In this document: piece by piece, positions 34,902 through 47,573 of the stretch
Numbering within the stretch: the stretch's first letter is position 1
Layout of the letters: the number at the start of each line of letters is the position of its first letter
Assembly (NCBI GenBank): GCA_022432975.1
Contig: CM039506.1
Location: forward strand, 15,946,121 to 16,010,120
From: Begonia masoniana
Lineage: Eukaryota; Streptophyta; Magnoliopsida; Cucurbitales; Begoniaceae
Direction: 5' to 3'
Length of the DNA stretch: 64,000 bases
Position numbers and translations under genes: made by a program
Notes under the pieces: model-generated
Databases searched by the model: none
The model's input: only the letters and a program-made list of their open reading frames with translations
Told to the model about the DNA's origin: nothing

Positions 34902-35432
34902 TCTGATATCGTTTGATATATTTTTTGGACCAAGCGCCCATTCTTCCAGAGCGGGAGCTCGATGTAGAAGAAATGTGTGGAACCACGTAAAAATTTGAGA
35001 CCGGGCGACCATTTTTCCAGACCGTTCGCTAGTCAAAGGTTAATTTGTTAAAAATTCATACGTTAAGGGCAACATTGTTAACAAAAAAATTTTAAAGTCC
35101 AATTTGTTAATATTATCCTACTTTGAGGGTAAAAGTGATATTTACTCTACATAAGCGTACTAACTACATTGACACATATTTAATTATAAATCATTTGCAA
35201 TTAAAATGACAAACGAACTGACCGAAATGAACTGAGCGAGGCTAAACCTAAAAAAGTCCAACTCAGTAAACCTAACGAGTCTAGGGAGCCCAACAAATCG
35301 AGCATAACGAGTCAGCTCAAAAAAAAAATTCAACGTGAGCCAAAGTTAAATAGCCACAGCCAGTCCCCTCATTTTTCAATCTCTATAGTTAGTAGCTGTG
35401 TGTGTGTGTATATATTGATTAGGATGAGAGAA
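34902..35432. repeat. First copy of a tandemly duplicated flank
   Basis: From the right TSD of the solo LTR to about 35432 the sequence is repeated at 36312-36850. The duplication also includes the LTR tail (34690-34901 against 36110-36311). Differences are mostly one-base indels in homopolymers. This copy is joined at about 35432 directly to the middle of a 26-bp array. Confidence 0.88.
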
Positions 35433-35937
35433 TTCATAGAAGCCATCGGAAGATGTCTTCAGTAGAAGCCATCGGAAGATGTCTTCAGTAGAAGCCATCG
35501 GAAGATGTCTTCAGTAGAAGCCATCGGAAGATGTCTTCAGTAGAAGCCATCGGAAGATGTCTTCAGTAGAAGCCATCGGAAGATGTCTTCAGTAGAAGCC
35601 ATCGGAAGATGTCTTCAGTAGAAGCCATCGGAAGATGTCTTCAGTAGAAGCCATCGGAAGATGTCTTCAGTAGAAGCCATCGGAAGATGTCTTCAGTAGA
35701 AGCCATCGGAAGATGTCTTCAGTAGAAGCCATCGGAAGATGTCTTCAGTAGAAGCCATCGGAAGATGTCTTCAGTAGAAGCCATCGGAAGATGTCTTCAG
35801 TAGAAGCCATCGGAAGATGTCTTCAGTAGAAGCCATCGGAAGATGTCTTCAGTAGAAGCCATCGGAAGATGTCTTCAGTAGAAGCCATCGGAAGATGTCT
35901 TCAGTAGAAGCCATCGGAAGATGTCTTCAGTAGAAGC
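35433..35937 (+). repeat. 26-bp array, about 19 copies
   Basis: Highly uniform head-to-tail copies of a 26-bp unit containing AGCCATCGGAAGATGTCTTC. It continues the LTR repeat type of 34435-34690 and forms the start of the duplicated LTR tail. Almost no variation between units, so the expansion is recent or is an assembly effect. Confidence 0.95.
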
Positions 35938-36311
35938 GAAGATGTAGGCTGAGAATGTTTGTCGTTTGTGAGCGGTAGACGTCGTTTGCCGAGTTATTTA
36001 AATCGCATGGATATCACGTGGTCTGTGCGGTAGAGGCGTTTTGTCGTTTAGTGACCGGTCGATGTGTTCTGTTCTGTTTGTGAGTAAAAGACTTTTGTCG
36101 TTTAGTGATCGGTCGATGTGTTCTGTTTTCTTTTCTCTTTCAACCAACTGTCTTGAATATTTTAAGTATTTAATAAATATTGTTTTTATACGATGATTTT
36201 TCCGCTGCAAGTTTTAACGTGTTAAGAGTCAAATCTTGATCATTGAATGAAATTTTAAAATTTTCTCAAAGAGTCATAGTTCGGGGTTCAGATAACTCGG
36301 GGCGTTACATC

Positions 36312-36850
36312 TGATATCGTTTGATATATTTTTTGGGACCAAGCGCCCCATTCTTCCAGAGCGGGGAGCTCGATGTAGACGAAATGTGTGGAACCACGTA
36401 AAAATTTGAGACCGGGCGACCATTTTTTCCAGACCCGTTCGCTAGTCAAGGTTAATTGTTAAAAATTCATACGTTAAGGGCAAACATGTTAACAAAAACA
36501 AATTTTAAAGTCCAATTTGTTAATATTATCCTACTTTGAGGGTAAAAGTGATATTTACTCTACATAAGCGTACTAACTCCATTGACACATATTTAATTAT
36601 AAATCATTTGCAATTAAAATGACAAACGAACTGACCGAAATGAACTGAGCGAGGCTAAACCTAAAAAAGTCCAACTCAGTAAACCTAACGAGTCTAGGGA
36701 GCCCAACAAATCGAGCATAACGAGTCAGCTCAAAAAAAAAATTCAACGTGAGCCAAAGTTAAATAGCCACAGCCAGTCCCCTCATTTTTCAATCTCTATA
36801 GTTAGTAGCTGTGTGTGTGTGTATATATTGATTAGGATGAGAAGAATTCA
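36312..36850. repeat. Second copy of the duplicated flank
   Basis: Matches 34902-35432, including GATATCGTTTGATATATTTT at the start and the GTGTGTGTGT run near the end. Beyond about 36850 the sequence is unique and leads into the CAP1 promoter. The LTR tail before it lacks a 20-odd-bp stretch present near 34855-34880. Confidence 0.88.
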
Positions 36851-36935
36851 TGGAGAATAACTATGTTGAAAATTAACTACTAGGAGGCTAGGTGTTTAAC
36901 TGGGGAAGAACATCCGAAATTCCCTCATTATCTGA

Positions 36936-36941
36936 CACGTG
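36936..36941 (+). promoter_or_regulatory. G-box in the CAP1 upstream region
   Basis: A palindromic CACGTG inside GACACGTGTA lies about 170 bp upstream of the CAP1 start. bZIP and bHLH factors use such sites in plants. It falls in the only roughly 260 bp of unique DNA between the duplicated flank and the gene. Function is inferred. Confidence 0.4.
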
Positions 36942-37110
36942 TACTCATAAATTCCCCTCATTTTTCTTTTGCCATACCCGATCCTCCCACTTCTCCGCGC
37001 CAAATCATTCTCCTCATATCGCCTTTCGGCGTTGGGAAAAAGAATAAAGCAGAGTTGAGACTCACCTTCTCCAGATCTCATCCGCGGGGGGGAGAGAGTG
37101 AGAGAAAGCT

Positions 37111-40100
37111 ATGGAGGAGAAGCTGATTCAGAGATTGGAGTCGGCGGTGACGAGGCTTGAGGCTCTTTCCGTGGGGTTTCCAGCCGGTGGTTCTGTGGAC
37201 GATGGTGGAGATTTTGCGGTTTCCGATCCGTCTATTGTTGCTTTTGACGATCTGACTGCACTCTGTATCGGTAGGGTTTATAGCGCTGCGGAGAAGATTG
37301 GGGGGCAGGTGCTTCAAGTGACACAGATTGTGAAAGAAGCATTTTCTATTCAGAAAGAGCTTCTCATTAAGGTCAAGCAAACTCAGGTTGGTTGCTTTCG
37401 AATTCTGGATTTATGTTATTTCTTATTTGGTTTTGTGTTCTGAGCTCAAGGGATAGCAACGAGCCAATGTCATTCCATGATTTAGTATTCTGCTCAGAAA
37501 CTAATGACAATTCTCGTCTCCTATTTGGCTGCTGCCAACCGTTGTTTTCTGACTCCTGCAATAATATTTCGAGTAATTGTAAGATTGACTATAATTCGAT
37601 TATGTGAGAAATATATCTCAGTTAGAGCTCGATTATGTACATTCAAAACATACTCTATGAATATGCTCAACAAGGTGCTTGATTTATTATTGATCTGTTT
37701 GCAAAGCGAAGATTCTTTCTCTTTGCTTACCAATTTCTAATCATTAAGAGTTTTTCTTCATTAAATAGTATTGAGTTCATGAATTCTGCTTCTGCACAGT
37801 TTATCTTGTCCCTCTCTATCTCCTGAGAAAAAAAAGAGCTTAGCTAAATTTTTTTAGTCACTTTATTAGTTTATATAGCTATCAACTATCTGATAGATTA
37901 CCTGAAGACCAAGAATGATGATTAAGATGGAAATTAGATACAGAACAGAAGTCCTATTTATCATATGCTAGCCTAATTTGAAGTCTTTCATTTACAGTTT
38001 CTTTGGTAATGAATATAATTGCTCGGGCATTAAGTGAATTTGCTTTATTGTGCAGAAACCTGATCCCACAGGATTGGGTGAATTTCTCAAACCATTGAAT
38101 AATGTGATCCTCAAAGCAAATGCGCTTACAGAAGGAAGACGGTCTGATTTTTTCAACCATTTGAAGACTGCTGCTGACAGTCTTTCAGCATTAGCATGGA
38201 TTGCATTTACAAGCAAAGATTGTGGTAAGGAAAATGTGTGATTGCTTTTTGGTACATGAAGGTTTTAAGTTCTTTCTCTGATTTATCTATATTTTTTAAG
38301 GTATGAGCATGCCTATTGCCCACGTTGAAGAAAGTTGGCAAATGGCCGAATTTTATAACAACAAGGTATATCTGATATTTTCTAAAATTATTAGTTGCAT
38401 CAGTTGGTTGAAACTTTTTTATAGAGTATCGATTAGAAGAGATGAGAAATTAGAAACTGGGAAAAGAGTTCAAGTGGAGGTTTATTCGAAAGTCTTACAA
38501 GCCACACTTTATATGATTTGGATGATATGGACTTAGATTAAGCATAAATGAATCGGGATTTATTCTCCTACTTATTGTGTTTCTCATCGTCCTTATATGT
38601 TTCCTCTATTTCAGTTCATTTTTTTTTCATGAGGTAGGCTTCTGTATCAATATGCCAGTGTACTTTTTATGTGCAGGTTCTTGTAGAGTACCGAAATAAA
38701 GATCCAAATCATGTAGAGTGGGCCAAAGCACTGAAGGAACTCTACGTCCCTGGTCTGAGGGATTATGTCAAGAGTTATTATCCATTGGGGCCAGTGTGGA
38801 GTCTTTCTGGGAAAAAAACCATTACTTCAATTAAAGCTCCTGCACCAGTTGCTCCTGCCCCTCCACCTCCTCCTCCAGCTTCACTCTTTAGCTCGGAACC
38901 ATCTAAACCTTCATCATCTAGACCTAAGGAAGGGATGGCTGCTGTTTTTCAAGAGATTAGCTCCGGAAAGCCAGTAACTTCTGGTATCTTCTCTAGTAAT
39001 TCTTTTCATGATACATGTTTTCCCTTTTACTGTTATATTAAGCAAGTACATTTTCTTTCTTCAGGCTTGAGAAAAGTCACGGATGATATGAAGACAAAAA
39101 ACCGTGAAGATAGAACTGGCGTTGTTGGTGCTAGTGAGAAAGGGCGTACAAGCTCATCTTCCTTTTCCAAATCAGGTCCTCCAAAATTGGAGCTTCAAAT
39201 GGGTCGTAAGTAAGTATATTACCAGTTTGCAACTTAGGACTGTTGTCGGTTTTTAGGATTTTATGATGATGTGTGCTTTTACCATTTTGTAAAATGGTAG
39301 GTGGGTTGTTGAGAACCAAATTGGAAGGAAAAACTTGGTCATTGATGATTGTGACGCAAGACAATCAGTCTATATTTTTGGATGCAAAGATTCTGTTCTA
39401 CAGATTCAAGGTAATTTAATTTATCCAATTATCCTTCCTTTCCATCCATCAACAAGTTCTCACCAACCATAAGCATGAATACTATTTTTTCCTCTAATTT
39501 TACTTATGCGTGAATTTTTATTGTCTGTAAATTGATGAGCTGCTGCTATTTTTGTTTTGAAACTTTCAAGAAGTTATTGTATTTTAACTCATGCAGGAAA
39601 AGTCAACAATATAACTGTTGATAAATGCACTAAAATGGGAATTGTATTTATGGTGAGTATGAATGACACAGCAGTTTAATAGTTATTTCCTTATTCAGAC
39701 AATCTCTAGTATGGAAAGATACTAATTTATCTCTTTATTTGGAGATTACAGGATGTTGTGGCTGCTTGTGAGATTGTAAACTGCAATGGAATTGAGGTGC
39801 AATGCCAGGTACATATTGTCTTAAAGTATTATGTACCATATGTAGTGAATAGATGACGTAAGGCTTCTAAGTCTTTATATGCTTCATGTATCTAATTTAG
39901 TTTTTTAAAAGCAATTTTTATATGCTTAATATATCTGATTTAATATTTATGAAGTTAGGAATCTGTGGAGCCCAATTAGTAATCGACTTTTTCATTCTAG
40001 ATATTGTTTGAGTTTTCAAATTTTGGATGAGTCACAATTTTATTCACTTTTTTCGGGATATTGAAGGGCTCAGCTCCAACAATTGCAGTTGATAATACTG

Positions 40101-41153
40101 CGGGGTGCCAGTTATATTTGAGTAAGGACTCTTTGGGAGCATCTATAACAACTGCTAAGTCTAGTGAGATCAATGTTTTGGTACCCGGTGCTGGACCTGA
40201 TGATGATTGGGTACTTCCCCTTCTTTTCATTCTTCTTGTTTAGATTTTTTTGCTATGAAAAAAAATTCCCCCTCTCTAGTAGGCTTAGAGAGGATGCCAT
40301 GTTTTAATAATGCAATCTTTTGACGCTTTTTTCTTATTCCAAATGAATATATAAAATTGGAGGAAGTAGAAGTTCCTCCATTATTATTTAGAAGCTGTGG
40401 TGAAAACCACTTGTTGTCATTTCTAGCATATTAATCTGCCTGCTATGATCTATAGCTTTGAAAATTTGACAAAATTTAAAGTTAGGTTGACGATGATAAT
40501 ATTTGACATAACAGTCATCACGGGCAAAGCTTTTTGATGTTCTGCCTTGTTGGTTTATGTAATTAGGGTGAGTTTACTGTCAGGTATTCTGAGACTTGAT
40601 ATGACGAGCGCTATATGGCCAGTCTTTTTTTTTTTTTTGGATTTTCATTTCTGAGGAGTGTGAACAAGTGCTAAAATGGTTCAGAAGGCCTTTAATCACT
40701 GTGTTAGCAGAAAAAGTTGCAAAAAAAGTAACTTTAGCGCTGGCTCACAATCATAAGCTTTTTGATAAAAGTTTCTGAAAAAGTAAGCTTCTCTGTGGGC
40801 CCAATTCTATTAATACATTTAATAGGTTTGCTTGTGATCAACTGTCAAATACTATGAGCAGGTTAGCCTATTAATGAAAATAGTCACTTGCCCTACTTAA
40901 TGTAACGTCGTTCATATTGAGTGTGATTGATTAATTTATTATCTGCTTATTTATTTATTTATTAATTTAAGGCAAATTAATGGGAACTAATTATGTTTTG
41001 GCGCAAGTGACACGTTGGGGATCATTCTTCGCGTGTATGGGTAACATAAACAGTTTTCTTTAACAGGGGGAACATGCTTTGCCACAACAATTCATTCATA
41101 TATTCAAAGATGGCCACTTTGAAACCACCCCAGTCTCGCACTCAGGAGGATGA
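37111..41153 (+). CDS. CAP1: Adenylyl cyclase-associated protein (actin monomer recycling), ten coding exons
   Basis: Coding exons: 37111-37386, 38056-38224, 38301-38365, 38677-38983, 39065-39209, 39301-39410, 39597-39652, 39752-39808, 40067-40210, 41067-41153. All introns are GT-AG and the join gives 1416 nt, 471 aa, without a stop, close to the usual plant CAP length. The N-terminus (MEEKLIQRLESAVTRLEALS) and the helical-folded CAP_N region span about residues 1-215, including LYVPGLRDYVKSYYPLGP. A proline-rich linker (VAPAPPPPPP) lies at about 224-240. The CARP beta-helix domain runs from about 311 (KWVVENQIGRKNLVIDDC) to about 460, and the C-terminus is ETTPVSHSGG. Plant CAP binds G-actin, speeds nucleotide exchange with cofilin/ADF and profilin, and is cytosolic. 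The ATG has a purine at -3 region and G at +4. It is the only apparently intact cellular gene in the window. Repeats and a solo LTR lie within 4.2 kb upstream. Confidence 0.96.
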
Positions 41154-43380
41154 TTCGGACATATCTGGTAATTTTGATGACTCAAAACTAGCACCTGAGT
41201 GGCGCAATTATAAATTGTTTGGTTTTTGCAGAGATGTGGCTTGTTTATTTTCCTTTCTTCAATTTAATTGTGGTTAGTACCCAGTATGTTACATCCGTGA
41301 TGGTTTTCCCATGATTAATCATGCATGATGCACGTGAGTTACCTTGACGTCGACAAGTTTTTGCGGGTTTCTATTGTGATGTTTCTTTTGTACATTTACT
41401 TGTGATGTAATGAAAACTTGGAATCTTTTTATTTTACATGCTTGAAAAATGTTTGTTCTTCGCATCTCCTTAAACCAGTGATTGCGTTATTCAACTTGGC
41501 ACTAAACATTGTCTTTCAAACTGTTCTAATGTAATTGTTTTTGGTTTGAGTGTCAGAATTTTTAATAAATTTAAATTGAGGAAGTTTTTAGCACATTACT
41601 TTAATATGTCTTCATTTATTTGGTGGACTGAGATTATGATGCTTACTTTCCTGAACTGGAAAATGGAATTGATTGTGTATATTTTAGTTGCACTGTAATA
41701 TATATAAATTTCTTTTGCTTCATATATAAACTTTTTCTACAAGAGTGTCGATTTTTGCCGTATTTAATGCTAATCCGGTTAGTAGGCATGGAAGGTCATG
41801 GAGGCTACATATATAAAATGAGTAATGTTTTGATCATTGATTTTCATTTCGATTGCAAAGTCAATGCACTAATGTAGGTTGGGGAAGGAGGGGGTGAGGT
41901 GGTTTGTAACGGTTAGGTAGCACCAAAATTTGCAATATAGTGGTGGGGGTCTTAGTTGGTAGTGAGGTGTGGTCATGCTTTTCTATCGGAGCCGATCATG
42001 GATGCCGGTGGGAAAAGCAATGCATAAATCTGTAATGAGGTTGGCAAAATCTTAGCCTCACTTTAGATATATTCGACCAAATTAATGCTGCTGAACTAGT
42101 AAGTTAGCTCTTCCGGTCAGTTCTCAAATCTATGGCGTATTTCAGGTTAATTTGTTAAAGAAGCAGTTGGAATTGCATGCCCCTCCACTCTCAAATCGAC
42201 CTTCACCTATTAAAGATGAATAAGTTGTACGTCCACAGTTGAAAGCTACCCTTGACCGGCCAATCATTCTCAAAAGTAAAATATCCTCCAAATTTGGAAG
42301 TTTTGGTTGAGAGAATCTAATAGAAGGCCCCACTTGAGAAAACGAGTGGCATTTTATCAAGGAATATCTACATTTTATGATTGTGGACAAGAATTCTTAA
42401 GGTCAGAGGAATGGTATAACAAAATAGATGGTGAGTAGTTAGATGATACAATAGTAGATAGTTGCATGATGTGAGAACTTACATAATAGTGAACGATGCC
42501 ATATTGAGATAACGGTTAGTTAGTGTATCATTGCACGGATAGTTACATATTGTTTCTAGTTTTTAGAGTCGCTTGCGTATTTTCTAGCACTACTGTAAAT
42601 ATACATGCATAGATTGATCGAGTAAGCCAATACATGAGATTGGAAATAGTCTACTTCATATATATTAGATTAATAAAATGATTTGAAGAACCAAATTGGA
42701 TTATTAATCTAAGCGAATACAAGGACATGGTTAGTATAGTTGATTAACACTATAGGTAATAATAATAGTTGTCATTGCAACTTTGCATGTTGATGAATGG
42801 TTTGGAAATCAAATGTCGGGATTGCTATATGAATATTGCAAACCAAACTAACACATAAAGTTGACAGATTAAGTTACAAATTTGTTAAAGATCATGCTAA
42901 TTGGATATGCATGAATGAAAATTCAATAATAATTTTGAAGTGATCTAATGTGTAACAATTTATAGCGTTAAAGTAGATACATAAAAGAAGAAAGTGATTT
43001 TGGATTGAAAGAATTTAAATGTATGCAGCAAAAGTTATGCAAATTTAAAATTAATTGATATATACTTGATTTTAAGATGGTTTGTTTTGATAAATAACTA
43101 TAAATTGGATTTTAGAATAAGAATTTGGAGAAGTCATTAAAAGAAAAATGTTTTTAACACATCGAAGTATATGACTGTCCAATAAAATAGAGCAACTAAT
43201 AGGATGGTGTCATGTGTCACTTATGGAAGCATAAATACGTAGTCAACCCAATCATATAGTAAATATTTATAAAAATACGGTTTAAACAAAATATTTAACC
43301 TTTTATACCCAAAACATATTTTTCAACTTTTAATCAACCCCTTTCTATCTATACAAAATTTCTAATACCAAAATACCTCT
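41154..43380. other. CAP1 3' UTR and unannotated intergenic DNA
   Basis: The CAP1 3' UTR probably runs to about 41400-41700, but no decisive poly(A) signal was fixed. After that I see AT-rich DNA without recognisable genes. The short minus frame at 42142-42390 has no motif. A possible left end of the LTR remnant lies at 42685 (TGATT then TGAAG). Confidence 0.5.
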
Positions 43381-46294
43381 CGTACGCCCATGAGTCAAAA
43401 TCACTCTAACAACCATCGAGTCTCCATGGGCGTACTCCTTCAGCTGCTTCCATCAATCCTATACGGATTTATGAATCTCACCGTTTCACTCTTGTTCACC
43501 TACATCATAAAACTCAAACTATAAGCCTAATGCTTAGCAAGTAGTGTGTATGAAATGAATACAGTTCAATATATATATCCTAACATATGTAGTTTTTACA
43601 TTTTCATTTGTTTTTCATTTTCATTTTCGTTTTCATTTTCATTGGGAGAACCTAATTCCACTAAAGCTACAATCTAAGCTATCATTGAAGGGACGATCAA
43701 TTCCTCCAAAGCTGTCATTGGGGATATCAATTCCACCAAAGCTAAGATCCTCTTGTGTCGATGGAGAGCGGATCAATTTCTCCAAAGCTATCATTGGGGA
43801 ATTAGATTCTACCACAGCTATACATACGTTTCGTTTCTCGTGCTTAAAAACATGCATAAATCATTTTCGTAAATTTTCTAAAGCATGATACATGGATAAA
43901 CAAATACATGCATAAATCATATGAACATAAACCCTAGCATTTTGTGATGTAGGCCAAAAGGCAAAACATGCATACATTACTTACCTCGGGTCCTTAGCAA
44001 TATGTTAGGCAATTTGATTAATTTCTTTTGTTGCTTGGCAAACCATAGCATGTAAATAAAACCATCAATATCATCATTCATAACACATGTCTTTGACCAT
44101 AAATAAAACCCAATTCAACATTTCCAATTTTAGAGATTTCATCCAATGCACAACGACATTACTCCAAATTGAAACCAATTCCTAATCCACCAAAAACAAT
44201 TACATAAAACCTTATAGCTCAAGTTAAGCATCCAGAAATATTAGGGCCATAAATATACTTTTAACTAATTAGTTTTGAATCAATTACAAACCAACAAATC
44301 AATTCATTCATCAAATCTCGAATTTTTACCTATAATTTGTACAAACTTCAAAATTCCATAACTTATACTATACTTATCCAAATACATCAACTCCAAAGCC
44401 CATAGATTCTTTAAAGTGTTTACTTTAACATGGTTCAAGCCATTTATCAATTGGAAACCATTAGATCAGGCAAAAAACCCCAAACCCGAAACTGCCCAGA
44501 ATTTCCCAGTTTTTAACCTTTTATTTGCATCAACTTCAAAAATTCATAACTTTCGGTATATTTATCCGAATGCTTCGATTTAAGAGCCAAAAGTTCACCC
44601 AAAGAGTCTATTTTAACATACTGAAACCGTTTATCAATAGGAAATCGATAGGTTAGGCTAAAAACATCAATTCCGAATCTGTCCAGAAAGTTCTAGTTTT
44701 GCACAAATCAACAACTAATCCAACATTCATAAATCCACCAATCTTTCCAATCCCAATCACAATTAGGGTCCAATGTCGATATTCGAAGCATTAAAACAAC
44801 AGGGAATTGCGCATTCATTTCCAATTTTCATGCATCCTAAGCAACATTCGTCAAACTCACAAAATCCGACAACAACTAACATTCCTAGACCATAAATTGA
44901 AACCATTAAGGAAACAAATCCTTACCGTTGAAGCTAGAGAGGAGGAGAATGCTGTGGATTTTCTTCTCTTAAAATCGAAACACAGAGGAGAGGGGAAGGT
45001 TTTTGGCGTGCAGGTTTCTCTTCCAGAAACCGAACGAGAGACAGAAGAAGAAGAGTTCTGGCGCGGGAGGAGAAAACTGAGAGAGAGACAGAGATAGAGA
45101 GAGAGATGAGGTTCTGGCGTGGAAAAATCGTGAGGGAGGGAGAGCTAGGGTGTGGGATCGTGAGAGGGGAAAATGAGGGGTTTCCCTTTTTTTTTGTCTT
45201 CCAAATATTAACAAATAAATGGAAAAAAAAAAAAAAAAGTGGAGAAGCTTCGTCGAGGTGTCGCATTGTGAGTGGCTCACCCTTTTCTTCTTCCTAATTT
45301 ACCCTCCTTAATTCTAACCCACCCCCAACCAGGGGTGAGCAAAAACCGGTTCGGTCCGATTTTAAGGAAGATTAGAACCGAAATAATAAAATTCAGTTTT
45401 TAATTTTTAGGACCGGGACTGTTTTTATTTTTTTAAGGACCGGACTAGAACCGGACCCGAATTTCGGTTTCAGTTCTAATCCGGTTCCGGTTTTTCCACT
45501 TTTTTATAAAAAAAAAATGCTTATTCTTTTATGTTTTTAAATATGAAAAATGAACCATGTTAAATTGGACTGACATATCAAAGAATCTAAGGAAGATTGT
45601 AACACTCTTTTACCTAGATTAGAGGAATCACACACATTGTTCATAAAAAATACAGCCGAGGAGTGCTTTTCAAGTGGTGGGAGCGAGAGAAAGCAGGGAG
45701 CCAATTTGCTCCACTTTTGTGAGGTAAGCATTTTGCAATCGGGGGATTTAAATCATTTGGTTCGATTTAATTATTTTAAAACGAACCAAACCAGTTCTCT
45801 TTCTCCCTAAAGTTTCCTCTTCCCCTGTCCTTGCTCTCTCGCACCATCGTCCAGTTCCCTCTCCCTAATTGTTGTTGATGCCCACATCATCTCTCTCTTT
45901 ATCGACAGTTCCCTCTCTCTATGCCTTGTGTAAAAAGTTGCTGACAATTAGCTTGCTAACCATCATCGCAGGAGAACCTCATCTAGTTGGTTATCTTTCT
46001 CAATTTCTTCCCTAATCGCCTCTCAGTAAGCAAAAATCCTCTTGCTGTGTAATTTGTGCTAAATGCTGAAATATTTCGTCGTTGTCCCGGATGAAAGAAA
46101 CTCCAAAGAACTTAACCCTCAATTGAGCTAAACTCAATAGTCGGTGACTAGCTATAAAAATTGCTCTGATATTATAAACCGAGTAATGCTGCTTACCTTC
46201 GTCGAAGTCGGAGTGCGAACTGAAGGAGCGAACTGAAGGAGCGAAGTCGGAGTGCGAACTGAAAGAGCGAAGTCGGAGTGCGAACTGCGAGTGT

Positions 46295-46427
46295 GAGCAG
46301 AGAGAGACAGAGACTGAGTGGTTGCCTGGTTGGGCGTCGGCGACGGCGAACTGCGACTGCGCGGAGACAGACAGTCGAGCGATCTGATTTCGGAAGAGCT
46401 GAGGAGTCGAACTGAAGATCGAAGTGA
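46295..46427. repeat. Left copy of a 133-bp direct repeat flanking the minisatellite
   Basis: The block starting GAGCAGAGAGAGACAGAG and containing GTTGCCTGGTTGGGCGTCGG recurs at 47441-47573 with few differences. The 13-bp array lies between the two copies, so the expansion probably arose inside or next to a duplicated segment. Confidence 0.9.
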
Positions 46428-46430
46428 CTG

Positions 46431-47430
46431 AGCGAACTGAAGGAGCGAACTGAAGGAGCGAACTGAAGGAGCGAACTGAAGGAGCGAACTGAAGGAGCGA
46501 ACTGAAGGAGCGAACTGAAGGAGCGAACTGAAGGAGCGAACTGAAGGAGCGAACTGAAGGAGCGAACTGAAGGAGCGAACTGAAGGAGCGAACTGAAGGA
46601 GCGAACTGAAGGAGCGAACTGAAGGAGCGAACTGAAGGAGCGAACTGAAGGAGCGAACTGAAGGAGCGAACTGAAGGAGCGAACTGAAGGAGCGAACTGA
46701 AGGAGCGAACTGAAGGAGCGAACTGAAGGAGCGAACTGAAGGAGCGAACTGAAGGAGCGAACTGAAGGAGCGAACTGAAGGAGCGAACTGAAGGAGCGAA
46801 CTGAAGGAGCGAACTGAAGGAGCGAACTGAAGGAGCGAACTGAAGGAGCGAACTGAAGGAGCGAACTGAAGGAGCGAACTGAAGGAGCGAACTGAAGGAG
46901 CGAACTGAAGGAGCGAACTGAAGGAGCGAACTGAAGGAGCGAACTGAAGGAGCGAACTGAAGGAGCGAACTGAAGGAGCGAACTGAAGGAGCGAACTGAA
47001 GGAGCGAACTGAAGGAGCGAACTGAAGGAGCGAACTGAAGGAGCGAACTGAAGGAGCGAACTGAAGGAGCGAACTGAAGGAGCGAACTGAAGGAGCGAAC
47101 TGAAGGAGCGAACTGAAGGAGCGAACTGAAGGAGCGAACTGAAGGAGCGAACTGAAGGAGCGAACTGAAGGAGCGAACTGAAGGAGCGAACTGAAGGAGC
47201 GAACTGAAGGAGCGAACTGAAGGAGCGAACTGAAGGAGCGAACTGAAGGAGCGAACTGAAGGAGCGAACTGAAGGAGCGAACTGAAGGAGCGAACTGAAG
47301 GAGCGAACTGAAGGAGCGAACTGAAGGAGCGAACTGAAGGAGCGAACTGAAGGAGCGAACTGAAGGAGCGAACTGAAGGAGCGAACTGAAGGAGCGAACT
47401 GAAGGAGCGAACTGAAGGAGCGAACTGAAG
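46431..47430. repeat. 13-bp minisatellite, about 77 copies
   Basis: A virtually perfect array of GAACTGAAGGAGC across 1 kb inside the hAT-like element. Scattered GAACTGAAGGAGC and AAGTCGGAGTGC words precede it (46205-46280). No reading frame or promoter motif was recognised in it. Confidence 0.97.
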
Positions 47431-47440
47431 TGCGAAGTGC

Positions 47441-47573
47441 GAGCAGAGAGAGACAGAGACTGAGTGGTTGCCTGGTTGGGCGTCGGCGACGGCGAACTGC
47501 GACTGCGCGGAGACAGACAGTCGAGCGATCTGATTTCGGAAGAGCTGAGGAGCGAACTGAAGGATCGAAGTGA
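47441..47573. repeat. Right copy of the 133-bp direct repeat
   Basis: Pairs with 46295-46427 at an offset of 1146 bp. Confidence 0.9.

Noticed and set aside
34335..36210. Repetitive ORFs with GDIFRWLL-type repeats
   Set aside because: Translation of the 26-bp LTR repeats and their spacers; the unit length is not a multiple of three and the frames are short.
44934..45297. Ser/Phe/Leu-rich ORFs on both strands
   Set aside because: Low-complexity pyrimidine and purine-rich LTR sequence; no motif and competing frames on both strands.
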